Origin: Bradyrhizobium sp. CB1015
Lineage (GTDB): Bacteria > Pseudomonadota > Alphaproteobacteria > Rhizobiales > Xanthobacteraceae
NCBI RefSeq assembly: GCF_025200925.1
Contig: NZ_CP104174.1
Location: 3,286,001 to 3,350,000, forward strand
Length of the DNA: 64,000 bases
Direction: 5' to 3'
This document shows, one piece after another, positions 41,610-50,874 of this stretch. Position 1 is the first letter of the stretch; each line of letters begins with the position of its first letter. Below the pieces are notes generated by a model. It saw only the letters and a list, made by a program, of their open reading frames with translations. It was not told the origin of the DNA and ran no database searches. The position numbers and the translations under genes are program-made.

Positions 41610-43304
41610 ATGCGCAAGAACTTTCCCGTCACAGAAATCGAATATCCCGTCAGCGACGAGACGCTGATCGTCTCCCGCACCGATCTGAAGGGCAAGCTCA
41701 CCTACTTCAACGAGGACTTCCTCGCTGCCGCCGGCTTCACGTCGGCGGAACTGATGGGGCAGCCGCACAACATCGTCCGCCACCCCGACATGCCGCCGGA
41801 GGCCTTCGACAATCTCTGGGACACGCTGAAAGCCGGCAAGCCCTGGCTCGGCGCGGTCAAGAACCGACGCAAGAACGGCGACTTCTATTGGGTGCTGGCG
41901 ACGGCCTCTCCGATCCGCGAGAACGGCGAGGTCAAGGGCTATGCCTCGATCCGCACCAAGCTGCCGGCCGACCAGCGCAAGCTCGCCGAAGAGGTCTATG
42001 CCGCCATCCGCGAGAAGAAGCCGCATGCCTATCGCATCGACGCCGGCATCATTCGGCGCCGCTCGTGGCTCGACCGCTTCAGCATCTTCACCGCGACGCT
42101 GAAGGCGCGCCTGGTCACGATGATGGTGCTGCAGGCGCTGTTCATGCTCGCGCTCGGCATCGGCGGCGCGCTCTCCACCAGCGGCTCGACCAGCCTGATC
42201 CTGACGCTGCTGGCTGTCGCCGGCGCCGCCGTTGCCAGCTTCGCCGGCCTTGCGACCATGCGTGCGATTCAGGGACCGGTGCGGCAGCTCAACGATACCT
42301 TGCTCAACCTCGTGCAGGACAAGCTCGACAACCGCATCGTCATCGAGCGCGACGACGAGATCGGCGAGGCACTGCGCAACCTCCAGACCGTGCAGACCAT
42401 CGTCCGCTTCAGCCGCGACGAGGTGCAGGCGGTGCAGCGTCGCGCCGAGGCGCAGCGCAAGGCCGACATGACCAAGCTGGCCGACGGTTTCGAGGCCGCG
42501 ATCGGGGAGATCGTCGAGACCGTATCCTCGGCTGCAACCGAGCTCGAGGCTTCGGCCTCGACCCTGTCCACGACAGCGGGCCGGGCGCAGGAATTGGCCA
42601 CGGTGGTCGCGTCCGGCTCGGAGGCCGCCTCCAGCAACGTCCACTCGGTGGCTTCGGCTGCCGAGGAGATGTCGTCCTCGGTGCGCGAGATCGGCCGGCA
42701 GGTGCAGGATTCCTCCCGAATTGCCAGCGAGGCCGTCAGCCAGGCGCACGCCACCACCGAACGCGTCAGCGAGCTGTCGCGCGCCGCGGCGCGGATCGGC
42801 GACGTCGTCGAGCTCATCAATGCGATTGCCGGCCAAACCAATCTCCTGGCACTCAACGCCACGATCGAGGCGGCGCGCGCGGGCGAAGCCGGCCGCGGCT
42901 TCGCGGTGGTGGCCTCCGAGGTCAAGGCGCTCGCCGAGCAGACGGCCAAGGCCACCGGCGAGATCGGCCAGCAGGTCGGCGGCATCCAGGCGGCGACGCA
43001 GGATTCGGTCAGCGCCATCGGCGAGATCAGCGGCACCATTGCGCGCCTGTCGGAGATCGCTTCGGTGATCGCGGCGGCCGTGCAGCAGCAGGGCGCAGCG
43101 ACCCAGGAGATCGCCCGCAACGTGCAGCAGGCCGCCCAGGGCACCCAGCAGGTCTCGTCCAACGTCGGCGACGTGCAGCGCGGCGCCTCGGAGACGGGAT
43201 CAGCGTCCACGCAGGTGCTGTCGGCGGCCCAGATGCTGTCCCGCGATTCCAATCGCCTCAAGCTCGAGGTCGGCAAGTTCCTGAGCTCGGTTCGCGCCGC
43301 GTGA
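41610..43304 (+). CDS. PAS-domain methyl-accepting chemotaxis protein (Aer-like)
   Basis: Chemoreceptor of 564 residues with an N-terminal cytoplasmic PAS domain in place of a periplasmic sensor: [34 protein letters not shown] is the Aer-type PAS signature, suggesting redox or energy sensing through a flavin. Two close membrane helices near residues 165-210 form a hairpin, then HAMP and the signalling domain with the same tip motif as the upstream receptor. The ATG at 41610 has GGAGG five bases ahead; the longer frame is rejected. Confidence 0.92.
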   Translation: MRKNFPVTEIEYPVSDETLIVSRTDLKGKLTYFNEDFLAAAGFTSAELMGQPHNIVRHPDMPPEAFDNLWDTLKAGKPWLGAVKNRRKNGDFYWVLATASPIRENGEVKGYASIRTKLPADQRKLAEEVYAAIREKKPHAYRIDAGIIRRRSWLDRFSIFTATLKARLVTMMVLQALFMLALGIGGALSTSGSTSLILTLLAVAGAAVASFAGLATMRAIQGPVRQLNDTLLNLVQDKLDNRIVIERDDEIGEALRNLQTVQTIVRFSRDEVQAVQRRAEAQRKADMTKLADGFEAAIGEIVETVSSAATELEASASTLSTTAGRAQELATVVASGSEAASSNVHSVASAAEEMSSSVREIGRQVQDSSRIASEAVSQAHATTERVSELSRAAARIGDVVELINAIAGQTNLLALNATIEAARAGEAGRGFAVVASEVKALAEQTAKATGEIGQQVGGIQAATQDSVSAIGEISGTIARLSEIASVIAAAVQQQGAATQEIARNVQQAAQGTQQVSSNVGDVQRGASETGSASTQVLSAAQMLSRDSNRLKLEVGKFLSSVRAA

Positions 43305-43319
43305 GGTGCACAATCGCTG

Positions 43320-43421
43320 GAGCATGATTCGGAAAAGTGTGGAGCGGTTTTCCGAAAAGATCAGGCTCAAACAACAACCTGAAGCGCGATGACGATTCAT
43401 CCTAATCGCATCGCGCTTTAG
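43320..43421. repeat. dispersed repeat (GAGCATGATTCGGAAAAGTG type)
   Basis: Contains CGGAAAAGTGTGGAGCGG paired with GGTTTTCCGAAAAG, then GAAGCGCGATGACGATTCAT paired with ATCGCATCGCGCTTTA. From memory such a block is widespread in Bradyrhizobium and relatives. Its last bases overlap the stop codon of the convergent thiolase-like gene. Confidence 0.75.
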
Positions 43422-44926
43422 GCCGCCCGCCACTCGGGCACGCCATCGGCTGCCATAGCGATCTCGCCGAGCGAGCCGACCGGGGTGCGATCCATGTCGA
43501 GCAGATGTGCCAGAGTCGCGCCATCGCTTGCCGGAATCCGCGCCAGCGTGCGGCGATCATCCTCTGTCCGCAGCATCACCACGCCGTGCTCGACGTTGCC
43601 GCCGCGGCCGTAGAGCACGGTAAAGCTCTCGACCTTGCCCTTGCCAATGGCCTCCGTGACGAACTCCGGTACCGCGCGCTTGTTGCGGTCGGCCTCGTCT
43701 TGCACGCTCGTCTCCTGCGTCAGCGTCTCGCGCGGCGGCGTCTTCGACACCACCAGCGCGTGGTGCTTGGTGACGAAGCCGCCCTGTCCGTAGAGCAGGC
43801 CGAGCCTGGCGCCGTCGCGCAGGCGCCGCACCATCGCGCAGGCCGCGTGCGTCATGTAGGTGTTCAGCGGCGCGCCGAAGAAGGTGAGGCCGCCGGTCAC
43901 GGTCGGCTGCACGTCGGGTCCCAAGCGCAGCGTCCGCCGCGCCATCTTCGGGACGCAAGGGAAGCAACTGTAGAGCTCGATCGCGTCGAACTTGTTGCCG
44001 TCGCCGTCGGCGAGATCGATCACGCTCTTGAGCACGGCGTTCTGCGGGTGGCTCTCGTAGAACTGGTCGCGCAACAGATAGTCGCGCGGCTCTTCTGCCG
44101 AGGCACCGCCGAGCGGGTAGACCAGTCGGTCCGCGGCGACCCCGGCCGCCCGCGCCTTGGCGAGACTGGTGAGCAGCAGCGCGCCGCCCATGTTGACGCT
44201 GGGGTTGGCCACCATCAGCTTGTTGTAGGGCCAGGCGATCAGGCGGTTATCCGCAGTCGGCGTCGTGATCTCCTCGGGCGCATAACGCCGCTTCAGCCAG
44301 GCATTCGGGTTTTGCGCGGCGGCTTCCGAATAGCGCGACCACAGCGTGCCTGACTCCGCCATGGCCTCGCGCGGCGTCTGCCCCCAATGCGCGGAGGAGG
44401 CCGCTTCATAGAACGGATAGACGGTCACAGGCCGAAACACGCCGAGCTTCACCGCTAAGGGCTTCTGGAACGCCGCACCGCGCTTGGGCTCCTCGACGTC
44501 ATGGGCGAACGGCGTCCACGGCAGCTTGACTCCGGCGCGCTCCGCCTTGGTCGCGGTCGATTGCGCCTCTGCGCCGCACACCGCCGCCACGCTGCATTCG
44601 CCGCGCGCGATGCGCTTGGCCGCCTCGTGGATGTAGCGGATCGGGCTCTCGCCGCCGACAGGGCCGTAATAGCAATGCGCAGGCGAGATGCCGAGGCGCT
44701 GCGCCAAAAGCTGCTCCGGATCGCGATAGCGCCAGCTCAGGAAATTGACGACGTCGAGCGACTGCACCTCGCCGAGCAGTTTTGCGCCGGCATCGGCGTC
44801 GGCGCGCCGCAGCGCCTTTTCGAGCAGGTCGAGCGGCTCGAGACCCTCGGTGATCTCGTTTGGGCGGTCGACGATCTCGCCGATGCCGGCGATGACGGGG
44901 ATGCGGTCTTCGGGGATATTGTTCAT
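43418..44926 (-). CDS. thiolase-like protein (TLP1-like acetyl-CoA acetyltransferase family)
   Basis: Thiolase-fold protein of 502 residues with an extra C-terminal domain of the TLP1 type (ESFTVLYGRGGNVEHGVVML). Active-site residues differ from true thiolases: where the nucleophilic Cys should lie the sequence reads YYGPVGGESPIRYI, and the GHP His motif is FFGAPLNTY. Claisen chemistry is therefore doubtful; a CoA-binding or lyase-like role is possible. It is downstream of the nitronate monooxygenase gene on the same strand with a repeat between. Confidence 0.82.
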   Translation of the reverse strand: MNNIPEDRIPVIAGIGEIVDRPNEITEGLEPLDLLEKALRRADADAGAKLLGEVQSLDVVNFLSWRYRDPEQLLAQRLGISPAHCYYGPVGGESPIRYIHEAAKRIARGECSVAAVCGAEAQSTATKAERAGVKLPWTPFAHDVEEPKRGAAFQKPLAVKLGVFRPVTVYPFYEAASSAHWGQTPREAMAESGTLWSRYSEAAAQNPNAWLKRRYAPEEITTPTADNRLIAWPYNKLMVANPSVNMGGALLLTSLAKARAAGVAADRLVYPLGGASAEEPRDYLLRDQFYESHPQNAVLKSVIDLADGDGNKFDAIELYSCFPCVPKMARRTLRLGPDVQPTVTGGLTFFGAPLNTYMTHAACAMVRRLRDGARLGLLYGQGGFVTKHHALVVSKTPPRETLTQETSVQDEADRNKRAVPEFVTEAIGKGKVESFTVLYGRGGNVEHGVVMLRTEDDRRTLARIPASDGATLAHLLDMDRTPVGSLGEIAMAADGVPEWRAA

Positions 44927-44962
44927 TTCTTCCTAATTCAATTTCTTTGTCTTCAGCACGCT

Positions 44963-45100
44963 GTCGCCCTTCGAGGCTCGCTGCGCGGTGCCAGGCACCC
45001 CGCGGCTCGCACCTCAGGGTGACGGCTACGGAGAACGCGTCATCCTGAGGTGCTCGTCCGGCGGCGCAACGCGCCGTCGGGCGAGCCTCGAAGGATGGGC
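44963..45100. repeat. dispersed palindromic repeat, family A variant
   Basis: CTTCGAGGCTCGCTGCGCGG, GCTCGCACCTCAGG, CATCCTGAGGTGC and GAGCCTCGAAGGATGG form nested inverted halves. It fills the gap between the two minus-strand genes. Confidence 0.78.
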
Positions 45101-45127
45101 CGTGAACACCACGCCGGCCACAGGCAA

Positions 45128-46261
45128 TCACTCCGCCACCAGCGCATTCATGTGCTCGACGGCTTCGGCGAAATCTTGCTTGAACTCCTGCACCACCGCA
45201 CCCGCCGATTTCACGCTGTCGATCAAGCCGACGCCCTGGCCGACGAAGTAGCTGACGAGATCGCGCGCCTTGGCGTTGCCGCTTGCGGCGGCGCGGTCGA
45301 TCGAATGGAAGGCGTCGCGGCTGATGATGCTTTGTAGCGGCATCGGCAGCGCACCCGGGCTGTCCGGCGCGCGGTCCCAGGCATCGGTCCAGACCGAGCG
45401 GAGCTGCCGCGCCGGCTTGCCGGTGCGGCCCTTCGAGCGCACCGCATCGCGCGAGGAGGCCGCGATCATCTTCTGGCGAAAGATCTCCGTGGTTTCGGCC
45501 TCCACGGTCGCAAGCCACACCGAGCCGGTCCATGCGCCGGCCGCGCCCATCGCCATGCAGGCCGCCATCTGCCGCCCGGTCATTATGCCGCCGGCCGCCA
45601 GCACCGGCACGTCGCGGATCTCTTTGATCGCCTTGATCACCTCCGGCACCAGCACCATGGTCGAGATTTCGCCGCAATGGCCGCCGGCCTCGGTGCCCTG
45701 CACCACGAGGATGTCGACCCCGGCCGCGACCTGGCGCAGCGCGTGCTCCTTGGCGCCGACGAGCGCTGCAACCGGCACGCCATGCTTCTTGCCCATCTCG
45801 ATCATCGCCTTCGGCGGCACGCCCAGCGCGTTGGCGATCAGCCGGATCGGATGATCGAAGGAGACCTCGAGCAGCTGAAGCGCGGTCTTGCCGTCGAACG
45901 GCTGTGGCTGGTCGTCCGCGACCTCGGTGGTGGTCAGCTCGATGTCGTACTTCTTCAGGAGATCGCGCGTGTAGTTGCGGTGCTGTTGCGGCACGCGCGC
46001 TTCCAGGCTCTTCCAGGTGACGTCCTTCTCGCCTGCGGTCGAGATGTTTTCCGGTATCAGCACGTCGATGCCATAGGGCTTGCCGTCGACGTGATCGTCG
46101 ATCCACTTCAGCTCACGCTCGAGCGTATCAGGCGTATGCACGGTCGCGCCCAACACACCAAACCCGCCGGCGCGGCTGACGGCGGCAACGACGTCGCGGC
46201 AATGGCTGAAGGCGAGCAGCGGGAATTCGATCCCCAGCAACTCGCAGATCGGCGATTTCAT
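45128..46261 (-). CDS. nitronate monooxygenase (2-nitropropane dioxygenase family)
   Basis: FMN-dependent TIM-barrel enzyme of 377 residues that oxidises alkyl nitronates such as propionate 3-nitronate. The flavin and catalytic segment VVQGTEAGGHCGEISTMVLVPEV and AAGGIMTGRQMAACMAMGAAGAW are conserved. Many homologues are of unproven function. Start MKSPICEL at 46261 is supported by GGGAGAG just upstream; the longer frame runs through repeat DNA. Confidence 0.87.
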   Translation of the reverse strand: MKSPICELLGIEFPLLAFSHCRDVVAAVSRAGGFGVLGATVHTPDTLERELKWIDDHVDGKPYGIDVLIPENISTAGEKDVTWKSLEARVPQQHRNYTRDLLKKYDIELTTTEVADDQPQPFDGKTALQLLEVSFDHPIRLIANALGVPPKAMIEMGKKHGVPVAALVGAKEHALRQVAAGVDILVVQGTEAGGHCGEISTMVLVPEVIKAIKEIRDVPVLAAGGIMTGRQMAACMAMGAAGAWTGSVWLATVEAETTEIFRQKMIAASSRDAVRSKGRTGKPARQLRSVWTDAWDRAPDSPGALPMPLQSIISRDAFHSIDRAAASGNAKARDLVSYFVGQGVGLIDSVKSAGAVVQEFKQDFAEAVEHMNALVAE

Positions 46262-46420
46262 GGCTCTCTCCCGGCGGCAGGCTTCGCATTCTCGTTGCTT
46301 TCGCTGGCAAAGCAAAGTGACGCTAGCCGATCGATGACATGCCGGATTTGGCGGGGCATCTTGTGTGTAGACGTCGCAGTCTATCGGCAGGCCGTAGGCC
46401 GTGGCGTCCTGAGTGACGCC

Positions 46421-46466
46421 GTCATTCCGGGGCCCGCGCAAGCGAGATCCCGTCCCCGGAATGACG
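46421..46466. repeat. dispersed palindromic repeat, family B (short copy)
   Basis: GTCATTCCGGGGCCCGCGCAAG and GTCCCCGGAATGAC form a compact hairpin. It lies in the 327-base gap 46262-46588 between divergent genes, which otherwise holds only a candidate promoter and no coding frame I can support. Confidence 0.85.
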
Positions 46467-46529
46467 GCGGGGAGGGGCTGCCATGACAAAACGCAGAGTT
46501 GTCCCGTCCGGCAATGCATTTCGGCGCCC

Positions 46530-46557
46530 TTGCCATCGGCCGTTTACGGGCTAATTA
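46530..46557 (+). promoter_or_regulatory. candidate promoter of the YghU-type gene
   Basis: TTGCCA (46530-46535) and TAATTA (46552-46557) are 16 bases apart, about 30 bases before the ATG. Confidence 0.35.
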
Positions 46558-46588
46558 ATGCAGGCGCATCTTTTTGCCGGAGCCCCGT

Positions 46589-47461
46589 ATGACCGACGCC
46601 CCCTACGTGCCCCCTAAAGTCTGGACCTGGAACAAGGAGAACGGCGGCCAATTCGCCAGCATCAATCGACCGATCGCCGGCCCCACCCATGACAAGGAGC
46701 TGCCGGTCGGCAAGCACCCTCTTCAGCTCTACTCGCTGGCGACGCCGAACGGGGTGAAGGTCACCGTAATGCTGGAGGAGCTGCTGGCGCTGGGCCACAA
46801 GGGGGCCGAATACGACGCCTGGCTGATCAGGATCGGCAACGGCGACCAGTTCGGCAGCGGCTTCGTCGACATCAATCCGAACTCCAAGATCCCGGCGCTG
46901 ATGGATCGCTCCGGCCCCGAGCCGATCCGGGTGTTCGAGTCAGGCTCGATCCTGTTCTACCTCGCCGAGAAGTTCGGCGCCTTCCTGCCGAAGGACATCA
47001 AGACCCGCACCGAGGCGATGTCCTGGCTGTTCTGGCAAATGGGCAGTGCGCCCTATCTCGGCGGCGGCTTCGGCCATTTCTACGCCTATGCGCCGACCAA
47101 GATCGAATACGCCATCGACCGTTTCGCGATGGAGACCAAGCGCCAGCTCGACGTGCTCGACCGGCGTCTCGCCGACAACGAATATCTCGCGGGCAAGGAC
47201 TACACGATTGCCGACATCGCGGTGTGGCCCTGGTACGGCGCGCTCGCCAAGGGCCTGGTCTATGGCGCCGGCGAATTCTTGTCGGTGCAGGACTACAAGA
47301 ACGTGCAGCGCTGGACCGACCAGATCGCCAAGCGTCCGGCCGTCAAGCGCGGTCGCATGGTCAACCGCGTCTCCGGCGATCCCGCCAGCCAGCTGCACGA
47401 GCGCCACGACGCGTCCGATTTCGAGACCAAGACGCAGGACAAGCTGGTGCCCGCGACGTAG
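46589..47461 (+). CDS. yghU: glutathione S-transferase family protein (YghU-like)
   Basis: GST-fold protein of 290 residues matching the YghU/disulfide-bond oxidoreductase group. A ~45-residue N-terminal extension (YVPPKVWTWNKENGG) precedes the thioredoxin-like domain, whose LYSLATPNGVKVTVMLEEL contains the Thr-Pro-Asn active-site turn in place of Cys. NSKIPALMDRSG and FESGSILFYLAEKFG bind glutathione. The C-terminal helical domain follows. E. coli YghU reduces disulfides using two glutathiones. The ATG at 46589 follows CCGGAG. Confidence 0.88.
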   Translation: MTDAPYVPPKVWTWNKENGGQFASINRPIAGPTHDKELPVGKHPLQLYSLATPNGVKVTVMLEELLALGHKGAEYDAWLIRIGNGDQFGSGFVDINPNSKIPALMDRSGPEPIRVFESGSILFYLAEKFGAFLPKDIKTRTEAMSWLFWQMGSAPYLGGGFGHFYAYAPTKIEYAIDRFAMETKRQLDVLDRRLADNEYLAGKDYTIADIAVWPWYGALAKGLVYGAGEFLSVQDYKNVQRWTDQIAKRPAVKRGRMVNRVSGDPASQLHERHDASDFETKTQDKLVPAT

Positions 47462-47476
47462 CTGACGGGTTCTTCC

Positions 47477-47833
47477 TCTCCCCGCTTGCGGCAGGGCAAT
47501 CGCATATGGCGACGTCTCCCCTGTGGCCATCCTTCGAGACGCCCGCCTCCGACGGGCCCTCAGGATGAGGGCGGAGTATGTGAGCTGTTTTGGCAGGCGC
47601 CGGTGCCGCTCAGCCTCATCCTGAGGGACCGCGAAAGCGGTCGTCTCGAAGGACGAGGCGCGCGCTCAGGTCTTTCAGAAAAGCCATATGCGATTGCCCT
47701 GCCGCTTGCGGGGAGAGGTCGAATTCGATCGCAGATCGAATTCGGGTGAGGGGGCTCTCCGCGAGTCCGACTGTCACAGTCCTCGCGGAGAATCCCGCTC
47801 ACCCTGACCCTCTCCCCGCAAGCGGGGAGAGGG
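47477..47833. repeat. nested palindromic repeat complex filling the 47462-47850 gap
   Basis: An outer pair, CGCTTGCGGCAGGGCAATCG near 47483 and its reverse complement near 47691, encloses family-A halves (CATCCTTCGAGACGCCC, CCTCATCCTGAGG, GTCTCGAAGGACGAGG). To the right follow CGAATTCGATC-GCA-GATCGAATTCG (47720-47744), a CTCCGCGAG/CTCGCGGAG hairpin and CTCTCCCCGC/GCGGGGAGAG. No gene is visible in this 389-base stretch. Confidence 0.85.
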
Positions 47834-47850
47834 GAAAGAGATAAGGCGCC

Positions 47851-49128
47851 TTACGCCATGCTCAGCTCGTGGCGGCCCACCACCATCCAGTGCACCTCGT
47901 CCGGACCGTCGGCGAAGCGCAGGTGCCGCACGTCCTGGTACATCTCGGCGAGCGGGGTCCAGTGCGAGATGCCGGTGGCGCCGTGCATCTGGATCGCCTG
48001 GTCGATGATCCTGCAGGCGCGCTCGGGCACCATGGCCTTGACCATGGAGACCCAGACGCGGGCCTCCTTGTTGCCGAGCACGTCCATCGCCTTGGCGGCT
48101 TTCAGCACCATCAGCCGCATCGCCTCGATCTCGCAGCGTGCCTGCGCGATGATCTGCATGTTGCCGCCGAGATGGGCGATCTTCTTGCCGAAGGCCTCGC
48201 GGGTGAGGCCACGCTGCACCATCAGGTCGAGCGCCTTCTCGGCCTTGCCGATGGTGCGCATGCAGTGATGGATGCGCCCCGGGCCGAGGCGCAGCTGCGA
48301 GATCTCGAAGCCGCGGCCTTCGCCGAGCAGGATGTTCTCCTTCGGCACGCGCACATTGTTGAAGCGCATGTGCATATGGCCGCGCGGGGCGTGGTCCTGG
48401 CCGAACACATACATCGGCCCGAGCACCTCGACGCCGGGCGTGTCGCGCGGCACCAGGATCTGCGATTGCTGCTTGCTCGGCGGCGCGTCGGGATTGGTCT
48501 TCACCATCACGATGAGGATCTTGCAGCGGGGATCGCCGAGACCCGAGATGTAATACTTCTCGCCGTTGATGACCCATTCGTCGCCGACCAGCTTTGCGGT
48601 GGTCGAGATGTTCTTGGCGTCGGAGGAGGCGACGTTCGGCTCGGTCATGACATAGGCCGAACGAATCTCGCCGTTGAGCAGCGGCTTCAGCCATTTCTCC
48701 TTCTGCTCCTTGGTGCCGACGCGCTCCAGCACCTCCATGTTGCCGGTGTCGGGCGCCGAGCAGTTCATGGTCTCCGAGGCCAGCGGGCTCTTGCCGAGCT
48801 CGGCGGCGATATAGGCGTAGTCGAGATTCTTCAGGCCCTGGCCGGTCTCGTCATCGGGCAGGAAGAAGTTCCAGAGGCCTTCCTGCTTGGCCTTGTTCTT
48901 GGCTTTCTCCAGCACCTCGAGCTGCTTCGGCGTGAAACTCCAGCGATCTTCCTTGCCTTCGCCGGCCTTGGCGAACTCGATCGACATCGGCTCGACGGTG
49001 TCGCGGATGAATCTCTTGACGTGATCGTAGAGCGGCCGGACCTGGTCCGACATCCGCAAATCGTTGAGCTCGTCGCCGGGATTGAGCGTGTAGTTGGTGG
49101 TGCGGGGAATGTAGGTGTGTTTTGTCAT
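47851..49128 (-). CDS. ACAD10/11-like acyl-CoA dehydrogenase
   Basis: Flavoprotein of 425 residues from the acyl-CoA dehydrogenase superfamily, closest by motif to the ACAD10/ACAD11/LvaC group: LRLGPGRIHHCMRTIGKAEKAL and RFADGPDEVHWM replace the usual EGTNEIQ active-site region. In Lva systems the homologue acts on 4-phosphoacyl-CoA and helps turn it into enoyl-CoA. Start MTKHTYIP is backed by GGGAGGAC. An APH-family kinase and a DUF6285 gene, the expected partners, are at 51660-53030. Confidence 0.9.
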   Translation of the reverse strand: MTKHTYIPRTTNYTLNPGDELNDLRMSDQVRPLYDHVKRFIRDTVEPMSIEFAKAGEGKEDRWSFTPKQLEVLEKAKNKAKQEGLWNFFLPDDETGQGLKNLDYAYIAAELGKSPLASETMNCSAPDTGNMEVLERVGTKEQKEKWLKPLLNGEIRSAYVMTEPNVASSDAKNISTTAKLVGDEWVINGEKYYISGLGDPRCKILIVMVKTNPDAPPSKQQSQILVPRDTPGVEVLGPMYVFGQDHAPRGHMHMRFNNVRVPKENILLGEGRGFEISQLRLGPGRIHHCMRTIGKAEKALDLMVQRGLTREAFGKKIAHLGGNMQIIAQARCEIEAMRLMVLKAAKAMDVLGNKEARVWVSMVKAMVPERACRIIDQAIQMHGATGISHWTPLAEMYQDVRHLRFADGPDEVHWMVVGRHELSMA

Positions 49129-49307
49129 TGGTCCTCCCGGGGTCGCTACAATTGCGTTGAGCGCAAGATTAGTCGCAGCGCCGCCAAAGTGCGAGCGCGC
49201 ATTTTCGCGCGTGGGGCCATGCCATGCGATGGAATATCGCAAGGTCGTTTGAAATGTTGTTTGAATGGGGTGTGGGAAGGCGGCAGGCGCGCGCCTCACT
49301 CTCCGCT

Positions 49308-49410
49308 GTCATCGCCCGACTTGAATCGGGCGATCCAGTACTCCGAGACGTCGCTGGTTTATCGAGAGACCGCGGCGTACTGGATGACCCCGGTCAAGCC
49401 GGGGCATGAG
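49308..49410. repeat. dispersed repeat (GTCATCGCCCGAC type)
   Basis: CGCCCGACTTGAATCGGGCG and CCCCGGTCAAGCCGGGG are hairpins flanking GATCCAGTACTCCG and CGGCGTACTGGATGACC, a longer imperfect inverted repeat. It occupies much of the 301-base gap 49129-49429, where I see no gene. Confidence 0.78.
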
Positions 49411-49429
49411 AGTGGTGGTTGCGGTTACG

Positions 49430-49810
49430 TCAGTTCGCCATCCGATGCATCGCGCAGATCTTGTTGCCGTCGAGGTCGCGCAGATAGGCGAGATAGAGCT
49501 TCACCCCGGAGCCCTCGCGGATGCCAGGCGGATCCTCGATCGGCTTGCCGCCGGCTGCGACGCCCGCCGCGTGCCACGCATCGACCTGTTCCGGCGAATT
49601 GGCGGCAAAGCCGATCGTGCCGCCATTCGCGCATGTCGCCGGCTCGCCGTTGATCGGCTTCGACACCGAGAACACGCCGGTCTTGGTGATGTAGAAGATG
49701 CGGTGGCCGTCGACTCTGGCCGGCCGCACCTCGAGCGTGCCGAGCAGCTTGTCGTAGAACGTCTTGGCCCTGTCCAGGTCGTTGGTGCCGATCATGACGT
49801 GCGAGAACAT
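49430..49810 (-). CDS. VOC family (glyoxalase/bleomycin-resistance) protein
   Basis: 126-residue metal-binding fold protein of the VOC superfamily: FSHVMIGTNDLDRAKTFYDKLLG opens the first beta-alpha-beta-beta unit with a likely His ligand, and LYLAYLRDLDGNKICAMHR closes the second. No specific reaction can be inferred; family members are isomerases, dioxygenases or resistance proteins. It lies between acyl-CoA genes on the minus strand. Confidence 0.8.
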   Translation of the reverse strand: MFSHVMIGTNDLDRAKTFYDKLLGTLEVRPARVDGHRIFYITKTGVFSVSKPINGEPATCANGGTIGFAANSPEQVDAWHAAGVAAGGKPIEDPPGIREGSGVKLYLAYLRDLDGNKICAMHRMAN

Positions 49811-49830
49811 TTGCCCCTCCCTCGGAGTTT

Positions 49831-49912
49831 GTAGCCCGGATGGAGCGCAGCGAAATCCGGGTCTTGCTTGCTTCTAGAAATCCCGGATTGCGCTTCGCTC
49901 CATCCGGGCTAC
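49831..49912. repeat. dispersed palindromic repeat, family C (GTAGCCCGGATGGAGCG type)
   Basis: GTAGCCCGGATGGAGCGCAG is mirrored by CGCTCCATCCGGGCTAC around a loop with a TTCTAGAA palindrome. Two more such elements are at 63333-63475. Confidence 0.88.
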
Positions 49913-49926
49913 GGGACTACGAAATC

Positions 49927-50706
49927 TCAAAACGCGGTATAGCCGCCGTCGATCAAGAACGTATCCGCGGTGTGATACGACGACGCCTTGCTCATCAGAT
50001 ACACCGCGATGCCGCCGAAATCGGACGCCTCGCCGAACCGCCGCATCGGAATCCGCGGTATCACGTTGGCGACGAACTTGTCGTTGGCCATGAGCCCTGC
50101 GGTCATGTCGCTCTTGATCCAGCCGGGCAGGATCGCATTGGCGGTGACGCCGTAACGCGCGAGCTCGACGCCGAGGGCGCGCACCAAGGCGTTGATGGCA
50201 GCCTTGGTCGCGGCATAGTGCTCGTTGCGCGCGGTGCCGAAGATCGAGGCAAGGCTCGAGGTCGCAACCAGCCGGCCGAAGGGATCGCCGGCATTGGCGC
50301 GCTCGGTCATGTGCCTGGCGGCCGCCTGGAAGGCGTGGAACACGCCGTCGAGGTTGGTCGCAAACATCGTGCGCCATTCCTCTTCGGTGCGCTCGATGAA
50401 GGCGCGCCGGCCGCCGCCGCCGATGCCGGCATTGGCGAAGCAGCCGTCGACCCGGCCGAAGGTGTCGAGCGTCGCCTTCATCGCGGCATCGACCGAAGCC
50501 GGGTCGCTGACGTCGCAGACGCGGCTGTCGACCTTGCCCGAAAGGCCCGCCATGCTCGCGGCAGCGGCCTTGTTCTTGTCAGCATTGCGGCCCCAGATCG
50601 AGACGTTGCAACCCTGGCCTGCGAGCGCCTGCGCGATGCCGAGCCCGATGCCGCCATTGCCACCGGTGATCACGGCGACGCGGCCGGAGAGGTCGAAGAG
50701 GTTCAT
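49927..50706 (-). CDS. SDR family oxidoreductase
   Basis: Canonical short-chain dehydrogenase of 259 residues: cofactor loop ITGGNGGIGLGIAQALA, FANAGIGGGG in place of NNAG, catalytic Ser in VATSSLASIFG, and Tyr-Lys in EHYAATKAAINALV. NAD(P)-dependent alcohol oxidation or ketone reduction is expected. Its place next to the ACAD10/11-like gene and opposite the crotonase suggests a 3-hydroxyacyl-CoA or similar CoA ester as substrate (inference). Confidence 0.9.
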   Translation of the reverse strand: MNLFDLSGRVAVITGGNGGIGLGIAQALAGQGCNVSIWGRNADKNKAAAASMAGLSGKVDSRVCDVSDPASVDAAMKATLDTFGRVDGCFANAGIGGGGRRAFIERTEEEWRTMFATNLDGVFHAFQAAARHMTERANAGDPFGRLVATSSLASIFGTARNEHYAATKAAINALVRALGVELARYGVTANAILPGWIKSDMTAGLMANDKFVANVIPRIPMRRFGEASDFGGIAVYLMSKASSYHTADTFLIDGGYTAF

Positions 50707-50874
50707 GGCGCGTTTCCTGTTTCTTGGTCTGCGGCCTCTCAGCCGCTGCGCACAAGATTGCTTGCTATGCTCCGATCACCATGGACAAGACCGCGCCAAA
50801 AATCAAATATGCGCCCCGGCAAAACCAAATTCCGGTCTGCGAAACTGACGCCGGCCGCAACTGACGAGGAAACC

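Noticed and set aside
47477..47833. CRISPR array
   Set aside because: The repeats are inverted and nested, with no regularly spaced identical units or unique spacers; no cas genes occur in the window.
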